Shown here: positions 41,404 to 50,848 of the stretch, piece after piece
Layout: each line of letters opens with the position of its first letter
How positions within the stretch are numbered: position 1 is the stretch's first letter
Position numbers and translations under genes: made by a program
Assembly (NCBI RefSeq): GCF_900128525.1
Contig: NZ_FQTQ01000190.1
Span: forward strand, 1 to 64,000
DNA from: a methanotrophic endosymbiont of Bathymodiolus puteoserpentis (Logatchev)
GTDB taxonomy: Bacteria; Pseudomonadota; Gammaproteobacteria; Methylococcales; Methylomonadaceae
DNA length: 64,000 nt
Reading direction: 5' to 3'
The notes under the pieces: generated by a model
What the model was told of the DNA's origin: nothing
The model's database searches: none
Seen by the model: the letters and a program-made list of their open reading frames with translations, nothing else

Positions 41404-41440
41404 GAGACACCTAACACTAATTGTGTAAAAGATATTTATA

Positions 41441-41466
41441 AGCCTCTATTTATAGGGGCTTTTTTT
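41441..41466 (+). terminator. Rho-independent terminator of the second ssb
   Basis: AGCCTCTA (41441-41448) pairs with TAGGGGCT (41453-41460), eight pairs including one G-U, followed by six T residues. Confidence 0.8.
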
Positions 41467-41882
41467 ATGGTGAAATGATTTTTTTTGTAAAATTTATATT
41501 TGCTGGGATATTGAAGACTAATTTTATATTTAAAAAATAAACTGACTATTCTCTATGTTGCTATTCAGAATTCCCTTCGAATACATACAATACCCAGCTC
41601 TAAATCTAGAGAGTAAAGAGAAATATCAAGTTTAATGAGTCAGGATGAAAAATTTTTTCTAAAGAATTTGATGATTAAGTCGATAAGTATATAAATCATT
41701 TTTGCCTTAAGTCCTTTAAATTTGTGTCGTCAAGCTTGTCATCATCACCCATTTGAATACTAAATCTTATATGTTTGAAGCAAGTCACAATAATAAATGT
41801 TAAAGTTCTTTTTTTGCTGTTCTTTCCTGTATCATTCAAGAAAGTTAAAAAATTATTCATAATATTACCTTAGGAGAAATAG
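41467..41882 (+). other. Upstream region of the che cluster
   Basis: About 415 bases of AT-rich sequence between the ssb terminator and cheY, with no credible gene. It should hold the promoter of the che cluster. I see a short CTCTA/TAGAG palindrome near 41599 and a ribosome site (AGGAGA) just before cheY, but no clear sigma-28 or sigma-54 box. Confidence 0.4.
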
Positions 41883-42245
41883 ATGGCTAGCATACTAGCA
41901 GTTGATGATTCAGCATCAATGAGACAAATGGTCGCCTTTACCTTAAAAGGCGCTGGTTATACAGTTGTTGATGCTGTAGATGGTATAGATGCACTTAATA
42001 AAGCAAAAACACAAAAGTTTGACTGTGTAGTAACTGATGTGAATATGCCAAATATGGACGGCATCACATTAATTAAAGAGTTAAGAGCCTTACCTAATTA
42101 CAAGTTTGTCCCTATGTTAATGTTAACCACAGAATCTGGTATGGATAAAAAGCAACAAGGTAAAGCTGCAGGCGCAACAGGTTGGATCGTTAAACCTTTT
42201 AACCCTGATCAGTTATTAAAGACTATAAAAAAAGTTTTAGGCTAG
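41883..42245 (+). CDS. cheY: Chemotaxis response regulator CheY
   Basis: The 120-residue single receiver domain has the acidic pair in AVDDSAS, the phosphorylation site D52 (CVVTDVNMPNMDG), the switch Thr (LMLTTE) and the Lys in WIVKPFNPD. It carries the signal from CheA to the flagellar motor or another output. First gene of the cluster, 116 bases before cheA. Confidence 0.95.
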   Translation: MASILAVDDSASMRQMVAFTLKGAGYTVVDAVDGIDALNKAKTQKFDCVVTDVNMPNMDGITLIKELRALPNYKFVPMLMLTTESGMDKKQQGKAAGATGWIVKPFNPDQLLKTIKKVLG

Positions 42246-42361
42246 ACAGTAAGTTTAGGTTTGCATTCTCAAAGCTTAATAGGTCAAGGTTGGGTTATAT
42301 AGTGATATAAACAATAAGGTCGGCTGGTTTTTTACTTAATTTAAAGTATACAGGTTATTCA

Positions 42362-44440
42362 ATGTCAATTGATATGGCGCAGTTTCACCAGGTTTTCTTC
42401 GAAGAAAGTTTTGAAGGCTTGGATATTATGGAGTCAGGATTATTAAACCTGGATATGGGCGATGTTGATTCTGAAGTTATTAATACAATTTTCAGGGCAG
42501 CTCATTCAATAAAAGGCGGTAGCGGAACTTTTGGTTTTACTGCGGTATCGGATTTTACCCATGTGATGGAAACGCTCTTGGATGAGATGCGTGATGGGCG
42601 CAGGCAAATCACTCAAGCGGCTGTTGATGTCTTGCTTGGTTCGGTTGATTGCTTGCGTGAAATGTTGTCGGCCATACAAGATGAAAATGATATTGATGAG
42701 GTTAGTGTCGCAGAGCATAAAAAGGCTTTGGAAATTGAGCTAAATGGTGCAAGTGGTAAGGATAATTCACCAGCCACTCCTGTTGAGTCGCCTGAAACAG
42801 TGGTTATTAAGGAGATGGAAAGTGCCACTGAAAGCGGATGGAAGATTTCTTTTTGTCCTCATGCGGATTTACTAAAAACAGGTAATGATCCTGTGCGCAT
42901 GTTTCGAGAGTTATCGGAGCTAGGTGATTTAGAGGTTATTGTTGATTTGCACGGCGTTCCAGCACTCTTTGAACTGGATCCTGAAGAGTGTCATTTGTCT
43001 TGGACTTTGATTCTTAAAGGAAATGTTAAAAGAGAAGAGATTGATGATATTTTTGATTGGGTTGAAGGTGAGTGTGACTTATCTATTCAAGAATTAAACT
43101 TAGGTGAAGCGTTAGTTAATATGCAACAGACTGAGCCTTCTAGTTTGGTTGAGCAAACAACTCCAAGTGACAGTCTAATCACTGAAAATCAGGAAAACCC
43201 TGAGCTGAAGAAAAATATTCCAACATCATCTAAACCCGTTCAAGCTAAGGAGAAAAAATCAAAAGGAGCTGCTTCGACTTCCATTCGAGTAGATACCGGG
43301 AAGATAGATACGCTCATTAATATGGTTGGTGAACTGGTTATTACTCAGTCTATGTTGAGCTTAGTCGGCGAACATTTCTCCCCTGACAAAATCGATCACC
43401 TAAAAAATGGCTTAGTGCAATTAGAAAGACACACGCGTGAGTTACAAGAAAGTGTCATGAATATCCGCATGCTACCCATCAGTTTTGTCTTTAGTCGCTT
43501 TCCTCGGCTGGTACATGATTTGAGCACTAAGCTGGATAAAAAAATTGAGCTAAAGTTAGTCGGTGAACATACAGAAGTTGATAAAACAGTTGTTGAACTT
43601 ATTAGTGATCCGCTGGTTCATTTAGTACGTAATAGTTTGGATCATGGTATTGAAATGCCCGCTGACCGAATTGCCGCCGGCAAGCCTGAAGTGGGTTTGA
43701 TAACTCTAGAAGCTTACCATCGGGGAGGTAATATTGTTATCGAGGTAAAAGATGATGGGAAAGGGCTAAATAAGGATTTTTTACGCAACAAAGCAATAGA
43801 AAAAGGGCTTTTAGACCCAGATGCCGTACTAACTGATAAGCAATGTTATGAACTGATATTTATGGCTGGATTTTCAACAGCAGAAAAAGTAACTGATGTT
43901 TCAGGGCGTGGCGTAGGCATGGATGTGGTACGCCGAAATATCCAGTCTTTAGGCGGGAATATTGAGATAACATCTCATTTAGGGGTTGGTTCAACTATAT
44001 CAATTAACTTACCTTTAACCTTAGCTATTTTAGATGGGCAGTCTATTGCTGTGGGAGATGAGACATTTATTGTGCCACTTGGCTCTATTATTGAGTCCAT
44101 TAAAATTAACGATAATATGGTTAATCGTGTCGCTGGAAAGGGCGAGACATTTCGCTTGCGTGATGAATATCTGCCTATAGTACGAATGCATCATGTTTTT
44201 AATGTTAAATCAGCTAAAGCAACTAAATTAACCGAAGGCTTATTAGTTGTTGTTGATGGGCAAGGCGTACGCTGTGGCTTGTTTGTCGATGATTTATTAG
44301 GCCAACAACAAGTGGTTATTAAGTCGTTAGAAGCAAACTATCGGCGTGTGGAGGGGGTATCAAGTGCAACTATACTGGGTGATGGTTCAGTTGCGTTAAT
44401 TTTGGATATTCCTGGTTTAGTACGTTTATCAAATCAGTAA
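42362..44440 (+). CDS. cheA: Chemotaxis histidine kinase CheA
   Basis: The 692-residue kinase has an N-terminal Hpt domain with H48 (AAHSIKGGSGTFGF), a second ferredoxin-like domain (about 155-245) for response-regulator docking, a linker, the dimerisation helix, the HATPase domain (HLVRNSLDHGIE, DDGKGLN, GRGVGMDVVRRNI) and a C-terminal CheW-like domain. It phosphorylates CheY and CheB under receptor control. Confidence 0.97.
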   Translation: MSIDMAQFHQVFFEESFEGLDIMESGLLNLDMGDVDSEVINTIFRAAHSIKGGSGTFGFTAVSDFTHVMETLLDEMRDGRRQITQAAVDVLLGSVDCLREMLSAIQDENDIDEVSVAEHKKALEIELNGASGKDNSPATPVESPETVVIKEMESATESGWKISFCPHADLLKTGNDPVRMFRELSELGDLEVIVDLHGVPALFELDPEECHLSWTLILKGNVKREEIDDIFDWVEGECDLSIQELNLGEALVNMQQTEPSSLVEQTTPSDSLITENQENPELKKNIPTSSKPVQAKEKKSKGAASTSIRVDTGKIDTLINMVGELVITQSMLSLVGEHFSPDKIDHLKNGLVQLERHTRELQESVMNIRMLPISFVFSRFPRLVHDLSTKLDKKIELKLVGEHTEVDKTVVELISDPLVHLVRNSLDHGIEMPADRIAAGKPEVGLITLEAYHRGGNIVIEVKDDGKGLNKDFLRNKAIEKGLLDPDAVLTDKQCYELIFMAGFSTAEKVTDVSGRGVGMDVVRRNIQSLGGNIEITSHLGVGSTISINLPLTLAILDGQSIAVGDETFIVPLGSIIESIKINDNMVNRVAGKGETFRLRDEYLPIVRMHHVFNVKSAKATKLTEGLLVVVDGQGVRCGLFVDDLLGQQQVVIKSLEANYRRVEGVSSATILGDGSVALILDIPGLVRLSNQ

Positions 44441-44452
44441 TACGAAACAGTA

Positions 44453-44974
44453 ATGACTCAAGAAACTGATACACAAGAACTAGAAGAAACTCAGCTTGAG
44501 AACTCTATGCAGTTTTTAAGCTTTACTCTGGGTGAAGAAGAATACGGTGTTGATATATTAAGTGTTCAAGAAATACGCAGTTGGGAGCCTGTTTCTAGAA
44601 TACCTAATGTACCCAGTTATGAAAAAGGAGTGGTGAATTTACGAGGTGCTATCGTTCCGATTATTGATTTACGAGAAAGATTTAACTTAGAGCATTCTGA
44701 ATATACTAACTTAACCGTTGTGGTTGTTTTGCAGACAATTTTACAAGGTAGAAGTCGTACTATGGGGCTTGTTGTTGACTCGGTTTCTGATGTCAATAAT
44801 ATTGATCTGCAATCAATTCAAAGTGCACCTGATTTTGGGACAAAAGTTAGTACCGAATTTATTAGTGGCTTAGCATTAGTTGAGGAGCGAATGCTAATAC
44901 TACTCGATGTTAAAAAATTATTGAAATTAGATGGTGTGGACGATGCTGCAGAGGATGATAATGATGAAAGTTAA
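44453..44974 (+). CDS. cheW: Chemotaxis coupling protein CheW (first copy)
   Basis: The 173-residue protein has a CheW fold (YGVDILSVQEIRSWEPVSRIPNVP, VNLRGAIVPIIDLRERF, VSDVNNIDLQSIQ) flanked by acidic tails. It bridges receptors and CheA. A second copy follows the receptor gene at 47465. Confidence 0.95.
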   Translation: MTQETDTQELEETQLENSMQFLSFTLGEEEYGVDILSVQEIRSWEPVSRIPNVPSYEKGVVNLRGAIVPIIDLRERFNLEHSEYTNLTVVVVLQTILQGRSRTMGLVVDSVSDVNNIDLQSIQSAPDFGTKVSTEFISGLALVEERMLILLDVKKLLKLDGVDDAAEDDNDES

Positions 44975-45016
44975 ACTGCTTAAATTAACAAAGTTGACTG
45001 GTAAGGAGAATGCATA

Positions 45017-47371
45017 GTGAAAGTTAACATGCCTGTGACTGAGAATGAAGTCATGATGAAAGACGGGACTATATTAGTTACGCGTACTAATTTAAAAGGC
45101 GTTATTACTTATGCCAATGATGCTTTTGTTGAAATAAGTGGGTTTTCTTATGATGAATTAATTGGTAAAAATCATAATATGGTAAGGCATCCGGATATGC
45201 CAGCGGTTGCTTTTCAGGATTTATGGGAATCTGTTAAGGCATTGAGGCCCTGGTCTCAACTAGTTAAAAACCGAACTAAATCAGGTGATTATTATTGGGT
45301 AGAAGCACATGTTACACCTGTTTATAAACAAGGGGTTCCTGTTGAATATCTTTCTGTTCGTTATGCACCTAGCCGTGCACAGGTTAATGAAGCAGATACT
45401 TTTTATCGGGAGTTAAATGGCCGTCGCGCAACAACGATTAGACCTGTTGGTTTAGCAAAAGTAATAAAAGCAATTAAAGAAATTTCGATCAATAAAAAAG
45501 CGGGAATGATTGCAGGCGCATTTCTTTTACCTAATATTTTTTTAATGAAGCAGTTTTATGATGCCCAACAACTATTACCACTTGCAATAGTCGCTTTGCT
45601 CTCTACTTTAGCTTGTATATTAGGGTATAGGTTGGTACGTGATGTCACTGGCTCCTTGGGTAAAGCAACTAATATGTGTTATCAAATGACGGATAATAAT
45701 TTCCGAAATAAGACAGATATTGATCGTAATGATTTAATTGGTGATTTCAATCGAGCACTGTATGGCATGCAAGTTAAATTAAATGCAGACATGGCTTATA
45801 TGAAACAAACAGGGAGTGAGTCTTTACGTATTAAACAAGCATTAGATAATGTCAGCTCTTGTGTCATGGTGGCGAATACTAATCTGGAAATCATTTATAT
45901 GAATGATACCGTGAAAAGTATGTTCAAAAATGCTGAGAAAGATATACAGCAGCAATTACCTAATTTTGATGCAGATAAGCTTTTAGGGGCTAATATTGAT
46001 CAGTTCCATAAAAATCCAGCTCATCAAAGAGGCATGGTGCCTAATTTACAAGGTACTTTAACATCGGAATTAGTCATTGGCTCACGACATATGAATTTTG
46101 TTGCTAACCCTGTTTTAGATGAAAGCGGAAGTCGAATTGGCACGGTAGTTGAGTGGTTGGATAGAACGCATGAAGTTAAAATAGAAAAAGAAATTGAAAA
46201 TTTAGTTGAAGGCGTTAAAACAGGGAATTTATCTGCTCGGATTGAAATGGCAGATAAAGACGGTTTCTTTGAAAAGCTAAGTCAAGGAATTAATGAATTA
46301 ACAGATGGTATCGAAGGCGTTTTTTCGGATATTAATAATACGATGCACAGCATGGCAACAGGTGATTTATCAAATAAAATTACTAATGAGTATGAGGGGG
46401 TTTACGATGACTGTAAAGGCAGTATAAATGCCACGATCGATAAATTAGCGGATACTGTAGGACAAATAAGAGAGTCGGCGGATTTTATTAATAATTCCTC
46501 ACAAGAGATTGCCAGTGGTAATAATAACTTATCTGAGCGTGTAGAAGCGCAAGCGGCGAGTTTGGAAGAAACAGCTTCGAGCATGGAGGAGCTGACTAGT
46601 ACCGTTAAAAATAACGCAGATAATGCCCAACAAGCTAATCAGGTAGCGAGTAGTGCTAGAGAATTGGCAGAAAAAGGTGGCACAGTCGTTATTTCAGCAG
46701 TTAATGCAATGGCTGAAATTAATGAAAGTAGTAATAAAATTGCTGAAATTATTGGTGTTATCGATGAAATTGCCTTTCAGACGAATTTACTTGCCTTAAA
46801 TGCTTCCGTTGAAGCAGCAAGGGCAGGTGAGCAAGGGCGTGGATTTTCTGTTGTAGCGACTGAAGTGCGTAATCTAGCACAACGTAGTGCCGCCGCTGCA
46901 CGTGAAAGTAAAGAGCTAATTCAAACCAGTATACAAAGAGTACGTACAGGAACTGAGTTCGTTAATGAGACAGGTGTATCATTAAATGAAATTGTCGGAG
47001 GCGTGAAAAAAGTCGGTGATATTATTTCTGAAATTGCGGCGGCTAGTATTGAGCAGTCTCAAGGAATTGAACAAGTTAACCAAGCTGTTTCAGAAATGGA
47101 CGAAATTACTCAGCAGAATGCCGCTTTAGCTGAAGAAGCTTCAGCAGCAAGTGTATCTATGAGTGACCAATCGACTAATATGATTAATTTATTACAATTC
47201 TTTAGTTTTAATGGGGCACCAAGTCCAGTAAATAGAGCCGTTGATCAACAGGCTCCCCCTCCAGTTTCCCCCAAACCTACTCTGCATAGGATGAATAAAT
47301 CACAAGCAAAAGACATGGTAGGAAAGTCTTTTGTAGAAACAAGTGAGGATGATGAGTGGGATGAGTTTTAA
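45017..47371 (+). CDS. Methyl-accepting receptor with Aer-like PAS domain
   Basis: The 784-residue receptor starts with a PAS domain close to the FAD-binding one of Aer (NHNMVRHPDMP, then VKNRTKSGDYYWVEAHVTP). Next come a membrane hairpin (about 162-205), a second PAS-like region (about 278-390), HAMP-type segments and the kinase-control tip LLALNASVEAARAGEQGRGF. There is no periplasmic sensor, so it likely reads redox or oxygen from the cytosol. The C terminus EDDEWDEF fits the xWxxF peptide that docks CheR/CheB. Start is GTG with AAGGAG before it. Confidence 0.92.
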   Translation: MKVNMPVTENEVMMKDGTILVTRTNLKGVITYANDAFVEISGFSYDELIGKNHNMVRHPDMPAVAFQDLWESVKALRPWSQLVKNRTKSGDYYWVEAHVTPVYKQGVPVEYLSVRYAPSRAQVNEADTFYRELNGRRATTIRPVGLAKVIKAIKEISINKKAGMIAGAFLLPNIFLMKQFYDAQQLLPLAIVALLSTLACILGYRLVRDVTGSLGKATNMCYQMTDNNFRNKTDIDRNDLIGDFNRALYGMQVKLNADMAYMKQTGSESLRIKQALDNVSSCVMVANTNLEIIYMNDTVKSMFKNAEKDIQQQLPNFDADKLLGANIDQFHKNPAHQRGMVPNLQGTLTSELVIGSRHMNFVANPVLDESGSRIGTVVEWLDRTHEVKIEKEIENLVEGVKTGNLSARIEMADKDGFFEKLSQGINELTDGIEGVFSDINNTMHSMATGDLSNKITNEYEGVYDDCKGSINATIDKLADTVGQIRESADFINNSSQEIASGNNNLSERVEAQAASLEETASSMEELTSTVKNNADNAQQANQVASSARELAEKGGTVVISAVNAMAEINESSNKIAEIIGVIDEIAFQTNLLALNASVEAARAGEQGRGFSVVATEVRNLAQRSAAAARESKELIQTSIQRVRTGTEFVNETGVSLNEIVGGVKKVGDIISEIAAASIEQSQGIEQVNQAVSEMDEITQQNAALAEEASAASVSMSDQSTNMINLLQFFSFNGAPSPVNRAVDQQAPPPVSPKPTLHRMNKSQAKDMVGKSFVETSEDDEWDEF

Positions 47372-47415
47372 GCTAATACGCAATAAAATTAAGATAAACA
47401 AGTAGTTTGTAAACC

Positions 47416-47442
47416 GTATGTTTTTACACGCGTAAAACATAC
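47416..47442 (+). other. Hairpin between receptor gene and second cheW
   Basis: GTATGTTTTTAC (47416-47427) pairs with GTAAAACATAC (47432-47442) with one bulged T and a four-base loop. No U-run follows, so an mRNA processing or stability element inside the operon is more likely than termination. Confidence 0.45.
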
Positions 47443-47464
47443 AGCTAATGATTAGGAAGTGAAT

Positions 47465-47959
47465 ATGGCTAATGACGCTATGGGTAATCAATCGAATATG
47501 AGCGGACAGTATTTGACTTTTGATTTAGCAGGAGAAATGTATGGCGTTGAAATCTTGAAGGTACAAGAAATTCGAGGTTGGGAAAAGGTGCGTAATATTC
47601 CTAATGCGCCAGATTATATTAAGGGAGCACTAAATTTGCGCGGAGAAGTCGTCCCTATCATTGATTTACGCGTACGTTTTGCAATGGAAAATAGGGAGTT
47701 CACCCCCGTTACCGTGGTTATTATTTTGTGTGTTGAATCTGAGCAAGGGACTAATGTTATTGGTGTTGTTGCAGATGCGGTTTCGGATGTTTTAGATATT
47801 AAATTAGCAGATATTAAAGAAAAACCAAATTTAGGCAGCAAAATTGATACCCGCTTTATGCGTGGTATTTATGTGTATAAACACAATATGATTATGCTTT
47901 TAAATGTCGATAAGCTACTTAACCCTGATGAGTTTGAAGGATTACCTAGTTTATTATGA
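47465..47959 (+). CDS. cheW: Chemotaxis coupling protein CheW (second copy)
   Basis: This 164-residue CheW keeps the core motifs (YGVEILKVQEIRGWEKVRNIPNAP, LNLRGEVVPIIDLRVRF, VSDVLDIKLADIK). I prefer the ATG at 47465, which has AGGAAG at a proper distance; a GTG two codons earlier sits too close to it. The stop overlaps the parA start by four bases. Two different CheW proteins allow distinct receptor groups to be coupled. Confidence 0.94.
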   Translation: MANDAMGNQSNMSGQYLTFDLAGEMYGVEILKVQEIRGWEKVRNIPNAPDYIKGALNLRGEVVPIIDLRVRFAMENREFTPVTVVIILCVESEQGTNVIGVVADAVSDVLDIKLADIKEKPNLGSKIDTRFMRGIYVYKHNMIMLLNVDKLLNPDEFEGLPSLL

Positions 47960-48717
47960 GTGTTAGAGTGGTTGCTATTATTAATCAAAAAGGGGGCGTT
48001 GGTAAAACGACTACCTCGACGAATCTCACGCATGCTTTAGCTAAAAAAGGCTATAAAGTGACTGTTATTGATCTAGACCCACAAGGGCATTTAGCGGTCT
48101 CTTTTGGGGTAACATCGCCTCAGATTAATGGTGTTGATGCAGTGATGTTAGATGAAAAAAATATTGAGCAGCAGGTGATTGCAGCACGTGATAATTTGCA
48201 ACTTATTGTTGCAGGCCCAAGGCTGCAAGAAATTGAACAGTTGACCGATGGCGGTGCGCAACGAGGGGATTTATTGCGCAAAGCATTGCATGAGAATTTA
48301 CAAGACCAAGATTTTGTTTTTGTTGATTGTCCACCTTCATCGGGTGTATTGGTCGCAAATGCATTATTTGCAGCGGATGAGGTTTTAATTCCGATGACGA
48401 GTGACTTTTTGGCACTACAAGGTTTGTCGCATTTAGTTGCTACTTTAAAGCGCTTTGAAAGTGCATTAAAGAAAAAATATAAAATCTCTTTAGTGATGTC
48501 TCGCTATGTAACGACAAGACGTATATCTAAAGAAGTTTTAAATACTATGTTAAAACATTTTCCCAATCAGGTACTAGCGACTGTTATTCGAGAAGCTTCG
48601 GTATTAGCCGAGTGTCCTAGTTTTGGTAAAACAATTTTAGAGTATCGACCTGGAAGCCGTTCAGCACGAGATTTTCGTGATTTAGCGAATGCTTTTCTTG
48701 AAGGTAAGGTGATGTAA
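47956..48717 (+). CDS. ParA family ATPase of a chemotaxis cluster (ParC type)
   Basis: The 253-residue protein has the deviant Walker A KGGVGKTTTSTNL near residue 11 and the Walker B VFVDCPP. In Vibrio and Pseudomonas a ParA-like ATPase in the che operon (ParC) places the chemoreceptor array at the cell pole. It overlaps the second cheW and abuts the next gene, so the same role is likely. No ParB or plasmid-type centromere is near. Confidence 0.93.
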   Translation: MSVRVVAIINQKGGVGKTTTSTNLTHALAKKGYKVTVIDLDPQGHLAVSFGVTSPQINGVDAVMLDEKNIEQQVIAARDNLQLIVAGPRLQEIEQLTDGGAQRGDLLRKALHENLQDQDFVFVDCPPSSGVLVANALFAADEVLIPMTSDFLALQGLSHLVATLKRFESALKKKYKISLVMSRYVTTRRISKEVLNTMLKHFPNQVLATVIREASVLAECPSFGKTILEYRPGSRSARDFRDLANAFLEGKVM

Positions 48718-49203
48718 ATGACGACAAAAAATAAAGACAGTTTAATTGGTTTTGACCCACTTGCCTGGATCAATGACGATGATAAACCACCAGATCAAGA
48801 AGAAACCTTGGTCGAGCAAGCCGTTGACAACGCAAGCGTCGATAAGCCAGAGAATGAAGTTTTAATTGCTGAAGTAAGCAATCAAATATCGGAAGTTAGT
48901 GAGTTTATAGATAATTCAAAAATTCTCTTAGAGAATACCCTCAATATTAGTACAGTGGCAGAATTACATAGTCAGTTAGTACAAGCTTTACAAGGTAATG
49001 AATGTTTAGAAATTGATGCTGCGAATGTGAATAGTATTGATACTGCAAGTTTACAGTTGTTTGTTGTTTTAAAGCAGGAGGCACTCAAGTTAAATAAGGA
49101 TATTATTTTTGATTTTCCATCGGATAAATTTATAGAAGCGGCGAAATTGCTAGGTATCGATAATATGCTAGGGGTTGATCAGGCTGCTGCTGGTTTTTTC
49201 TGA
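48718..49203 (+). CDS. STAS domain protein with N-terminal extension
   Basis: The 161-residue protein has an acidic N-terminal region with the motif GFDPLAWINDDD (about 11-22), a linker, and a C-terminal STAS domain (about 75-161) with the signature INS(I)DTASLQLFVVLKQEA. Its ATG abuts the parA stop. I suspect it links the ParA ATPase or CheA with partner-switch proteins, but this is inference. Confidence 0.75.
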   Translation: MTTKNKDSLIGFDPLAWINDDDKPPDQEETLVEQAVDNASVDKPENEVLIAEVSNQISEVSEFIDNSKILLENTLNISTVAELHSQLVQALQGNECLEIDAANVNSIDTASLQLFVVLKQEALKLNKDIIFDFPSDKFIEAAKLLGIDNMLGVDQAAAGFF

Positions 49204-49232
49204 TCAGAGTATATAAAGAAAGGATAAAAACG

Positions 49233-50063
49233 ATGGAAAAACAGCGTGAATTTAACTATACCCGAGCAGATTTTGAGGTTTTGAGAAAAATATCAAATAG
49301 TCATTCCGGCATTATTGTTACAGATGATAAGTTTGATATGTTTTATTCTCGCTTATCAAAGCGGATAAGAATGCTAGGCTTAAGGGATTTTCAGGAATAT
49401 TGTCAGTATTTAAAAAACAACGAAGCACATGAGTTTACAGAATTTATTAATGCGATCACGACAAATTTAACTGCTTTTTTTCGTGAAAATCACCATTTTG
49501 AGTATGTAAAAAATACGATTATCCCTGAATTACTTAAACGTAATCATATGAGTAGGGAAATTAAGGTATGGTCTGCTGGCTGTTCTACTGGAGAAGAGCC
49601 TTATTCTATCGCGATGACATTATTGGAAAACTTACCTAAGGACTGGAATGTAAAGATTTTGGCCACAGATTTAGATACGAATGTTTTACAAACTGCTGCA
49701 ACAGGTATTTATGGAGATGATCGTGTCAGTGGTTTATCAACAGATCGCTTAAAAAGATGGTTTAAAAAAGGCATTGGCAGGAATGCGAGTAAAGTAAAAG
49801 TTAAACCTGAACTACAAGCCTGCATTCGTTTTAAACAACTTAATTTGATGAATGAATGGCCTATGAAAGGGCATTTTGATTTTATTTTTTGTCGTAATGT
49901 AATTATTTATTTTGATCGAGATACAAAGGAAAAGCTCGTTAATCGTTACAGTACTTTATTATTTACAGGCGCACATTTATTAATTGGTCACTCGGAGTCT
50001 TTACATCAAATTGAGACTGATTTTGATTTAATTGGTAATACTATTTATCGAAAAATAAGATAA
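49233..50063 (+). CDS. cheR: Chemotaxis protein methyltransferase CheR
   Basis: The 276-residue enzyme methylates receptor glutamates using S-adenosylmethionine. It has the N-terminal helical domain, the binding loop VWSAGCSTGEEPYS, FDFIFCRNVIIYFD and HSESLHQI. The beta-subdomain that binds the receptor xWxxF peptide is present. Confidence 0.96.
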   Translation: MEKQREFNYTRADFEVLRKISNSHSGIIVTDDKFDMFYSRLSKRIRMLGLRDFQEYCQYLKNNEAHEFTEFINAITTNLTAFFRENHHFEYVKNTIIPELLKRNHMSREIKVWSAGCSTGEEPYSIAMTLLENLPKDWNVKILATDLDTNVLQTAATGIYGDDRVSGLSTDRLKRWFKKGIGRNASKVKVKPELQACIRFKQLNLMNEWPMKGHFDFIFCRNVIIYFDRDTKEKLVNRYSTLLFTGAHLLIGHSESLHQIETDFDLIGNTIYRKIR

Positions 50064-50118
50064 AAAGCATACAATTTCTCATCACACATGGACACGTTGA
50101 TGTAGGATACACTAGAAA

Positions 50119-50835
50119 ATGCAGCGCAACATTTACCTTGATTTTTCGAGCTTAATTATTCAAACGTCAGTAGATAATGAGACATTACAAAAATACGTTA
50201 TTATGAATGAAAATATAGCCCCCCCTTCAGTTGAAGGGTTTGAGTCAATAAAACGTTACTGGGATAAACAAAATAATATTGTTACTGCCAAAGTATTACC
50301 TGGCGAGTATTATGTAACTAGGGAAAATGAACTTATTACCACTGTCCTGGGTTCTTGTATTTCAGCTTGTATTCGCGATCCTATCTCCGGTATAGGTGGT
50401 ATGAATCATTTTATGTTGCCTGAAACAAGCAAAGCGCGATTACAAGCGGGTGATGAGGCGGTTGTGGGTAATGCTACGCGTTATGGAAATTATGCCATGG
50501 AGCATTTAATTAATATTATTTTATCTAACGGTGGTAAACGAAAAAACCTTGAAGTTAAGTTATTTGGCGGCGGCAAAATTATCCCAACTATGAGTGATGT
50601 GGGAGCAAGAAATATACAGTTTGTATTAGATTATGTCGATGCTGAGGCTTTGCGATTGCTTGCCCAAGATTTAGGCGATATTTATCCACGTAAAGTGAAC
50701 TATTACCCCCAAACGGGTAAAGTTAAAATGAAAAAAATTCAAGATATACATAATGAAACGCTTGCTATTAGAGAGAAGCGATACTTTAATAGTATTAAAG
50801 ATATGCCTGTTGAAAGTGATATTGAATTATTTTAA
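50119..50835 (+). CDS. cheD: Chemoreceptor glutamine deamidase CheD
   Basis: The 238-residue protein has the CheD active site: the cysteine in TTVLGSCISACI and the histidine in GGMNHFMLPE, which deamidate receptor glutamines. It carries an N-terminal extension of about 55 residues; a later ATG at 50203 is possible but has no ribosome site. The C terminus SDIELF resembles the tail of the second receptor. Confidence 0.93.
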   Translation: MQRNIYLDFSSLIIQTSVDNETLQKYVIMNENIAPPSVEGFESIKRYWDKQNNIVTAKVLPGEYYVTRENELITTVLGSCISACIRDPISGIGGMNHFMLPETSKARLQAGDEAVVGNATRYGNYAMEHLINIILSNGGKRKNLEVKLFGGGKIIPTMSDVGARNIQFVLDYVDAEALRLLAQDLGDIYPRKVNYYPQTGKVKMKKIQDIHNETLAIREKRYFNSIKDMPVESDIELF

Positions 50836-50848
50836 GGGAATATGTTAG

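Noticed and set aside
47956-48717. ParA as a sign of a plasmid or chromosome partition locus
   Set aside because: No ParB or parS-like sites are near and the gene overlaps cheW, so the chemotaxis role fits better.
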